12,252 bases of DNA from Verrucomicrobiota bacterium (GTDB taxonomy: Bacteria > Verrucomicrobiota > Verrucomicrobiia > Opitutales > Opitutaceae). The translations under genes and the position numbers were made by a program. Shown here one piece after another: positions 7,752 through 12,252 of the stretch. The notes beneath the pieces are model-generated. The model ran no database searches. It saw nothing but the letters and a program-made list of their open reading frames with translations, and was not told where the DNA came from. Each line of letters opens with the position of its first letter. Within the stretch, counting starts at the first letter, position 1. The DNA lies in contig JAEWIY010000184.1 in the NCBI GenBank assembly GCA_023386835.1, positions 1 through 12,252 on the forward strand, read 5' to 3'.

Positions 7752-8045
7752 ATGATGACCCACGAGAATGGCACGACGGGTGCCAACCGGCCGACCCACG
7801 ACCAGATTGCCGCTCGCGCGGCGCGCCTCTGGCGCGAGCGCGGAGAGCCGTCCGGCCAGGACGATGTGATCTGGTTGGAGGCGGAGCGCGCCTTGATCGA
7901 GGAAGCGAGTCGGGCGACCGCCCCTGCGCCGACACCGGCCAGCCCGGTGGCTCCGGCGCCTGCCCCGATAAGCGAAGTGGCGACGAAAGCTCCGGCCAAA
8001 ACGGCCGGCGGCAAGAAGCGCGGCGGGTCCAAGGCGGCTCGCTAA
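7752..8045 (+). CDS. DUF2934 family protein with Ala/Pro/Lys-rich tail
   Basis: A 97-residue protein of unknown function. Residues 15-50 (PTHDQIAARAARLWRERGEP, then GQDDVIWLEAERAL) match the DUF2934 pattern: an alpha-helical segment with A-x-x-LW-x-x-RG-x-P and W-x-x-AE-x-x-L. Residues 55-97 are low complexity: Ala/Pro repeats, then a basic end KKRGGSKAAR resembling histone-H1-like tails and likely to touch nucleic acid. Two adjacent ATGs (7752, 7755) are possible starts. The frame is open back to 7671, but that part has no family resemblance. It is divergent from hpf across 140 bases in which I found no convincing promoter, and convergent with the cytochrome gene. There is no Shine-Dalgarno sequence; the leader is T/C-rich. 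Confidence 0.75.
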   Translation: MMTHENGTTGANRPTHDQIAARAARLWRERGEPSGQDDVIWLEAERALIEEASRATAPAPTPASPVAPAPAPISEVATKAPAKTAGGKKRGGSKAAR

Positions 8046-8057
8046 GGTTTCCGCACC

Positions 8058-8080
8058 GCCGAGTTCAGTTTGAACTCGGC
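8058..8080. terminator. Bidirectional hairpin overlapping the cytochrome gene's last codons
   Basis: Perfect 10-bp inverted repeat GCCGAGTTCA (8058-8067) and TGAACTCGGC (8071-8080) with a 3-base loop. It begins 12 bases after the DUF2934 stop. On the minus strand it contains the last codons and the TGA (8065-8067) of the cytochrome gene, so coding sequence and terminator share bases. Confidence 0.75.
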
Positions 8081-10755
8081 CCGTCGACTGCAGGTGGCTT
8101 GAGCGCGGAGTGGTCAGGGTCACCACCGCTGACCACGTACACCAGCAGATCGAGCAACTCCTGCTCGTTGAGCGTATTGACCAAGCCTTCGGGCATCGTG
8201 GAGAGCGCCACCGGCTCCTCGCTGCGAATGGACGTGTTCACGAGGGCCGTGGTTTGGGCGGGGCGAAGCAGATTGGTCGCGACGTGAGTTGCCCGCTCAT
8301 CGCGCGAGAGCACCCGGCCGGAGACCGCGTTGCCGTCGGTCAGTTGAAACAGCACCATTCGGTACTGATCGGAGACGGCGCGGTTGGGCTCGATGATGGC
8401 CTCGATCACATCGCGCATGGTGAACCGCTGGCCCAGTCCGCTGAGGTCCGGTCCCAGGCTGCCACCGGAACCGCCGAGACGGTGACACGTTGCGCAACCT
8501 ACAGCGTGATAGAGGGCTCTCCCCCACTCGAGATCACGGCCGCTCAATCCTGACGCCGCCAGTGTGATCGCCTCCGCTACCGTCCATTCGCGGCCCGGAC
8601 CGAGTGGACCGGGTCCGTCGAACCCCGCATCCAAAGACGGCGGCGGTTCCGCGAGCGCGGCGAGCGCCTCGCGTTCTGATTCGGGACAGCGCTCCAACGC
8701 GGCGTCGCGAATCCGGCTCCAAAACTCCCGATAGGAGTGCCCGCCGCGCGAGTGGGTTAAAGCGTCGCCCACCATCGTGAAATACGACCGCCGCTGCTCC
8801 GGACTCCAGTGTGCGGCGCTCCACAACAGCATCTGCGCGTGGTGCATTCGGTCGGTCAAAGGCGCTGCCGAAAGCATGTCGCGCACCGCCTGGCCGTACT
8901 TGGGATTCCGGGTGAAGTAGGAGAGCCCCTGCGTGGGTGTGGCACCACGATCGGCGGCCATCCATGCGAGCTGCCGGTCGATGAGCCGGGTGTCGCCCAG
9001 CGCGCCGAGCACGCGGGTGAGCTCCCACGTCACCCGCCGATCCGAGTCGGGAAAGTGCTCCGCCATCGCATCGCGCAGTTGGGCGGTGAGAGGCGCGACT
9101 CGCAGTTCGCTGCGTGCCAAGGTGAGCTCGAGGATTCGCAGCACGCGCAGCTTCTGCTCGGCGTCCAGCGTCTCCCAGTCGACCGCCTCATCAAGCGAGC
9201 GGGTCGTCACCTCCAGGTCCGAATCATCACCTTGGCGCGCCAGCGCCAGGAGCGCGGTTAGGCGCGTCTCGAGGTGGCGTTCCGCGAGGGCACGCTCACG
9301 CCATCGATCGATCGGTTGCGCCTCGAGCGCGACGCGCGCAGCGAAACGCACAGCCCGGTCGGCCTGACCGAGGTACGGCCACACGGCTGCCACCGCGGCC
9401 GGGTCGACGCGTCCGTGAAAATGTTCGAGCTGCCGTCGACGCTGCTGAAGCGGTGAAGGGGGCTCCGCGCGCCGCGGCGGTTCGGTGGATTCCGTTCCGA
9501 CGTAACGGATCCGGTAAACGGCCGACCCGAGACGGCGCCCGCCAACGATCACGTACATCGCGCCGTCGGGTGAGATGACCGCGTCGGTGACAGGGAGGCC
9601 GACGCCTCCCACGAACTCTTCCACGCGCGCCGTGTAGCTGCCGCCCGCGCGTTCCAGGAACACCGCGTGGATCGTGGCAAACGTCCAGTCGCAGGCGAAG
9701 AGCGCATCTTGGTAGCGGGTGGGGAACCGAGAGCCGTAGCCAAACACGAGCCCGGTCGGTGAGCCCGGGCCGATGTTCAACACCGGTGCGACCATGTCTT
9801 CGCAATGGTCGGCCCAGATCGCCGTATCGTTGCGCCAGCCGTATTCACCTCCGCTGACCAGATGCACGACACGCGTCGGCCGGTACCATGGCGTGCCGAG
9901 GTCCCACTCGCCATCGGAATCAAAGCCGAACAACTCGCCGTCGCGATTAAAGGCAAGGTCGAAGGTATTGCGCAATCCACTACAGATCAGCTCGCGTCGC
10001 GTACCATCCGGGGCGAAACGCAGGACCCAGCCTTGGGTCGAGTGCTCCGACGGCGCAAAGCCGGGCGCCATCAGGTGATCGATGCCGGCGGTGGTCGGCG
10101 GACGGCGCCGGTCCAGCGGGCTGATCAGCCGCGTGCCGTTGCCGCACATCAGGTAAAGCGACTCGCCGTCGGGACCGGGCACCAGGTTGTGCGGCCCGTG
10201 CTCACCCGATCCTTCCAAGGCGAAGAGCAGGGTGGTCTGATCGTATTCGCCGTCTCCATCGGTGTCTTGCAGACGATACAGACCTTGCGACAGGCCCTGG
10301 TCGTTCTCCTCGGCGACGGTGACGTACAGGCTGTCGAAGGCGTGCAGCAGCCCTTGCGACCACCCGATTTTGGCGGCTTCGCCCGCGAGGCGCTCCACCT
10401 TTGTGGCAGCGTCCGGCTGACTCGGGTTGGGCGGCGTCAGGCGATAAAGCCCCGGCTCATGCTGGGCGGCGGTGATCAGCCGGCCCTCCGGATCAACGGT
10501 CAGTGCGGTCCACGAGCCGAGTTCACGCGGGACGGTAAAGAGGCGTTCGGCGACGAACCCTGTCGGCACGGAGAGGTTGGCCGCTTCCGCAGGGTCGAGT
10601 GGGTGCCCCGGCTGATACCAGTAGGGCTCCTGCGCATACGGATCGGCCGTTTCGGGCCGCGGTTCGACCGCTGCGGGCAAACCGAGGACGGGACACGTCA
10701 GGAGCAGAACCAGGCACGCCGCGCGCGGGCGACCGTAGAGGCGGGATCGGGGCAT
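8065..10755 (-). CDS. PVC-type beta-propeller dehydrogenase/cytochrome c fusion
   Basis: An 896-residue exported protein. Residues 1-28 are a Sec signal (RPRAACLVLLLTCPVLGLPA); the Cys lacks a good lipobox. Residues about 60-420 are a propeller of the glucose/sorbosone-dehydrogenase superfamily (membrane-bound dehydrogenase domain of Pirellula/Verrucomicrobium), with DTDGDGEYD (164-172, a calcium-loop look-alike), GPHNLVPGPDG (187-197), GLRNTFDLAFNRDGELFGFD (260-279), GGEYGWR (302-308) and VISPDGAMYV (393-402). Residues about 430-720 are helical, HEAT-like. The C-terminus is the PVC heme domain: CATCH at 754-758 binds heme c, and M854 in STMPEGL is the likely second ligand. It probably oxidises a sugar or alcohol and passes electrons through its own heme; the substrate is unknown. 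The start has a C-rich leader and no Shine-Dalgarno sequence. Confidence 0.92.
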   Translation of the reverse strand: MPRSRLYGRPRAACLVLLLTCPVLGLPAAVEPRPETADPYAQEPYWYQPGHPLDPAEAANLSVPTGFVAERLFTVPRELGSWTALTVDPEGRLITAAQHEPGLYRLTPPNPSQPDAATKVERLAGEAAKIGWSQGLLHAFDSLYVTVAEENDQGLSQGLYRLQDTDGDGEYDQTTLLFALEGSGEHGPHNLVPGPDGESLYLMCGNGTRLISPLDRRRPPTTAGIDHLMAPGFAPSEHSTQGWVLRFAPDGTRRELICSGLRNTFDLAFNRDGELFGFDSDGEWDLGTPWYRPTRVVHLVSGGEYGWRNDTAIWADHCEDMVAPVLNIGPGSPTGLVFGYGSRFPTRYQDALFACDWTFATIHAVFLERAGGSYTARVEEFVGGVGLPVTDAVISPDGAMYVIVGGRRLGSAVYRIRYVGTESTEPPRRAEPPSPLQQRRRQLEHFHGRVDPAAVAAVWPYLGQADRAVRFAARVALEAQPIDRWRERALAERHLETRLTALLALARQGDDSDLEVTTRSLDEAVDWETLDAEQKLRVLRILELTLARSELRVAPLTAQLRDAMAEHFPDSDRRVTWELTRVLGALGDTRLIDRQLAWMAADRGATPTQGLSYFTRNPKYGQAVRDMLSAAPLTDRMHHAQMLLWSAAHWSPEQRRSYFTMVGDALTHSRGGHSYREFWSRIRDAALERCPESEREALAALAEPPPSLDAGFDGPGPLGPGREWTVAEAITLAASGLSGRDLEWGRALYHAVGCATCHRLGGSGGSLGPDLSGLGQRFTMRDVIEAIIEPNRAVSDQYRMVLFQLTDGNAVSGRVLSRDERATHVATNLLRPAQTTALVNTSIRSEEPVALSTMPEGLVNTLNEQELLDLLVYVVSGGDPDHSALKPPAVDGPSSN

Positions 10756-10829
10756 GGGGTCGAGGATGTCCGTAATAGAGGGAAACGGACGCCACAGACC
10801 AACACCCCAAGTCTCGCAGCAGCCCGGTG

Positions 10830-10847
10830 GGTTGGGGAACCCGTTCC
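10830..10847 (-). repeat. 18-base element, copy upstream of the cytochrome gene
   Basis: GGTTGGGGAACCCGTTCC on the + strand, 17 of 18 bases identical to the copy at 11660-11677. Within it and one base beyond, GGGAAC-CC-GTTCCC (10835-10848) is a perfect 6+6 palindrome. It lies about 75-90 bases before the cytochrome gene start and after the thuA-like gene stop. It is a candidate operator shared by both genes. No convincing promoter was found between it and the start; TATTAC (on the minus strand, near 10777) is at best a weak -10. Confidence 0.5.
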
Positions 10848-10878
10848 CGTCGACGTCCGACGTCTACCGACGGGAACG
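10842..10878 (-). terminator. Terminator after the thuA-like gene
   Basis: Perfect 11-bp inverted repeat CGTTCCCGTCG (10842-10852) and CGACGGGAACG (10868-10878); the 15-base loop contains a further ACGT-CCG-ACGT mini-stem. It starts 9 bases after the stop codon in the minus direction, with no T-run. Its far arm overlaps the right half of the palindromic element at 10835-10848. It implies that the cytochrome gene downstream has its own promoter. Confidence 0.7.
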
Positions 10879-10887
10879 AGCGGGCTA

Positions 10888-11658
10888 CTACTCGGCGGTG
10901 AAACCGTTGCCGGTGGCCGCCCAGTAGATGCCGCCGTAGATGTGGTGGCGGAAATTCTGGTCTTTATACGTTGCGGGCAGATGCCCGAGGGCAGTGTAGA
11001 ACGCGCGGCCGCCTTCGTACTCTTGGAACCAGGCTATCGGGTGAAACTCGCCCATGCCTTGGGACTTCTTGGCGCCCCAATCGGCGGCGGGTTTGTATGT
11101 TTTTTCGTCGAGGCTCAGCAGGTAGCGCAATGTGTCGGTCCGTGGGGCGTCGAACTCGTACCATTCGTCCGTGAAGAGGAATCGTTTCGCGAAGCGGTCC
11201 ATGCCCGGAAAGTTGGGATTCTCCACCTTCAGGGTCGCGCTCTGCACCGCCGGGTGAATGTGAAACATGTGTCCGACCATCTTGGTGTACCATGCCCACT
11301 CGTATTCCGTATCCGACGCGCTGTGCACACCGACGAAGCCGCCGCCGCGGCGGATGTAGCGCTCGAACGCCGCCTGCTGCTCCGGATTCAGGACGTCGCC
11401 GGACGTGAGCAGGAAGATGACGACGTGGAAGTTCTTCAACGCATCGTCGGTGAAGATGCGATTGGCATCCTCGGTCCAGAAAACGCTGAAATCGTGCAAC
11501 TGGCCGAGTTCCTGGACGGCCGTCACGCCGGCGTTGATCGAGTCGTGATGCCAGCCCGCGGTCTTGGTGAAGAGCGCGGCGCGGAATTGCTGCGCCTGTG
11601 CCGTAGTGATCATGCCGATACCGACGGCGGCGAGGGAAAGAAGCGAACGGATGTGCAT
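10888..11658 (-). CDS. Secreted ThuA-like domain protein
   Basis: A 256-residue exported protein of the ThuA family (trehalose-utilisation ThuA; class-I glutamine-amidotransferase-like fold). The start chosen, ATG at 11656-11658, gives a clean Sec signal: MHIRSLLSLAAVGIGM then TTAQA, with cleavage before QQFRAALF. A GTG seven codons upstream is possible but would overlap the repeat element. Family landmarks are TKTAGWHHDSI, VVIFLLTSGDVL, FERYIRRGGGFVGVHSASD, DEWYEFD, and near the end RAFYTALGH and IYGGIYWAA. The amidotransferase-type Cys nucleophile is replaced by a GVHSASD segment, as is usual in this family. Rhizobial ThuA acts in trehalose catabolism together with a dehydrogenase; here the next gene encodes a dehydrogenase-like cytochrome protein, so a joint periplasmic role on sugars is plausible but unproven. 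Confidence 0.9.
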   Translation of the reverse strand: MHIRSLLSLAAVGIGMITTAQAQQFRAALFTKTAGWHHDSINAGVTAVQELGQLHDFSVFWTEDANRIFTDDALKNFHVVIFLLTSGDVLNPEQQAAFERYIRRGGGFVGVHSASDTEYEWAWYTKMVGHMFHIHPAVQSATLKVENPNFPGMDRFAKRFLFTDEWYEFDAPRTDTLRYLLSLDEKTYKPAADWGAKKSQGMGEFHPIAWFQEYEGGRAFYTALGHLPATYKDQNFRHHIYGGIYWAATGNGFTAE

Positions 11659-11659
11659 A

Positions 11660-11677
11660 GGTTGGGTAACCCGTTCC
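11660..11677 (-). repeat. 18-base element, copy upstream of the thuA-like gene
   Basis: GGTTGGGTAACCCGTTCC on the + strand, one base different from the copy at 10830-10847. It ends one base before the ThuA-like start codon. Read on the minus strand, TGGAACGGGTTACC (11665-11678) fits 8 of the 10 fixed positions of the LacI-family operator pattern TGnAAnCGnTTnCA. This suggests control by a LacI/GalR-type repressor, though which one is unknown. Confidence 0.5.
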
Positions 11678-11705
11678 ACCTAGTGGCCGGCGGGATGTTT
11701 TTCAA
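11677..11705 (-). promoter_or_regulatory. Weak candidate sigma-70 promoter for the thuA-like gene
   Basis: On the minus strand TTGAAA (-35, 11700-11705) is followed after 17 bases by TAGGTG (11677-11682). The -35 matches 5 of 6 consensus bases, but the -10 only 2 of 6, so the call rests on spacing and position. The 14-base operator-like site (11665-11678) would overlap the -10 and the start of transcription, a classic repression geometry. Confidence 0.25.
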
Positions 11706-11732
11706 TGATGGCGGACGGAAACCTGGGGCGCG

Positions 11733-12252
11733 CTACTCGCGGATGAGATACAGCCCCGCCAGAGCAGCGGCGAAGGCCGCGAGCATGTGCCAGGCGTTGG
11801 GTTCAGCCCACGAACGCCGTTCGGTGCGGCGGATGAGCGACAGCAATGCGAGGGTGGTGAGGAGGATGGCGCAGAGGGCGGTGTACACATGACTCGGCGC
11901 GACCGATTCGAACAATGAGCCGGGATGAAAAAGATCGAGTGGCGCCAGGATCGCCATGTTGAAGCAGTTGCTTCCAAAGATGTTTCCCAGCGCCATCGCG
12001 TGTGCTCCCAGACGCACGGCCACGAAGGTGGTCACCATCTCGGGCAGGGAGGTGCAGAGCGCGACCAGCGTGGTGCCGAAGAACGTGCCGCCCAGGCCGC
12101 TCATCTCCGCCAGCTGGTCGGCTGAGCGAGCGAGAAACGGCGCGGCTACGAGGATCACGGCCGCGCACAAGAGGTAGCCGACGATGGCCTGCTTGAGCCC
12201 GAGGCGATCGATCCAGCTGCGCTGCGACTCCGACGAGGGCGAAGTCGCCTCT
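11733..12252 (-). CDS. Sodium/calcium exchanger family membrane protein, C-terminal part
   Basis: 172 codons are visible, the frame staying open to the right edge, so the N-terminal half is missing. It belongs to the Ca2+:cation antiporter superfamily, which exchanges Ca2+ for Na+ or H+ across the inner membrane. The visible part is the second half: a soluble linker (ATSPSSESQRSWIDRLGLKQ), a membrane helix (AIVGYLLCAAVILVAAPFLA), then the alpha-2 repeat GTTLVALCTSLPEM with the ion-binding Glu, followed by LGNIFGSNCFNMAIL. Two or three further hydrophobic helices follow, ending GLYLIRE. A TTG at 12170 is not the start, since it lies inside a membrane helix with clear homologous sequence before it. 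It is on the same strand as the thuA-like gene with a 74-base gap; no hairpin was seen there, so read-through is possible. Confidence 0.9.
   Translation of the reverse strand, partial: EATSPSSESQRSWIDRLGLKQAIVGYLLCAAVILVAAPFLARSADQLAEMSGLGGTFFGTTLVALCTSLPEMVTTFVAVRLGAHAMALGNIFGSNCFNMAILAPLDLFHPGSLFESVAPSHVYTALCAILLTTLALLSLIRRTERRSWAEPNAWHMLAAFAAALAGLYLIRE

Noticed and set aside
7612..7935. N-terminal extension of hpf up to 7935
   Set aside because: The extra 108 residues are Arg/Ser-rich, unlike the HPF family, and overlap the DUF2934 gene on the other strand.
11659..11679. GTG start of the thuA-like gene at 11679
   Set aside because: The ATG at 11658 gives a normal signal peptide, and the extension would put coding sequence across the 18-base element.
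9805..11892. A 695-codon open frame on the + strand running antisense through the thuA-like and cytochrome genes
   Set aside because: It opposes two genes with clear family motifs and export signals, has no recognisable domain, and long antisense frames are expected in GC-rich codon usage.
1..12252. tRNA, rRNA, CRISPR array, insertion sequence or phage genes
   Set aside because: No cloverleaf, regularly spaced repeat, transposase or terminal inverted repeats were seen; all substantial coding frames are accounted for by chromosomal gene families.

Overview
The window is a GC-rich, gene-dense stretch of bacterial chromosome. I infer a verrucomicrobial (Opitutaceae-like) host from the combination of a CarboxypepD_reg/TonB receptor beside a LacI regulator, a large beta-propeller protein ending in the Planctomycetes/Verrucomicrobia-type heme domain, a secreted ThuA-like protein, and the general lack of Shine-Dalgarno sequences. 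This comes from protein families only; no 16S or other marker gene is present.

Layout, left to right. (1) 1-64: the last 20 codons of a short-chain dehydrogenase on the + strand, followed by a strong hairpin. (2) 177-4349, minus strand: a TonB-dependent outer-membrane receptor and, downstream of it, a LacI-family regulator, separated by a nested stem-loop. With the dehydrogenase this looks like the edge of a carbohydrate uptake/catabolism locus. (3) 4593-7162, + strand: a two-gene non-homologous end-joining operon, ku and ligD, overlapping by ATGA. This LigD has phosphoesterase and ligase domains but no polymerase domain. (4) 7222-7611, minus: a short ribosome hibernation factor, converging on ligD across a perfect 10-bp hairpin. 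(5) 7752-8045, +: a small DUF2934 protein with a Lys/Ala/Pro-rich tail. (6) 8065-12252, minus: a PVC-type propeller/cytochrome c protein, a secreted ThuA-like protein, and the C-terminal half of a sodium/calcium exchanger cut by the window edge.

How the genes may work together. The receptor would import an oligosaccharide or similar ligand under control of the LacI protein. Ku and LigD would repair double-strand breaks, and the hibernation factor would park ribosomes, so the centre of the window has a stationary-phase flavour. The ThuA-like and cytochrome proteins both carry export signals and probably act together in the periplasm, perhaps on sugars. They share a near-identical 18-base palindromic element upstream of each gene, which is the most interesting non-coding signal here. 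Convergent gene ends are closed by clear hairpins. I saw no mobile element, CRISPR array, tRNA or rRNA, and no plainly novel multi-gene system.
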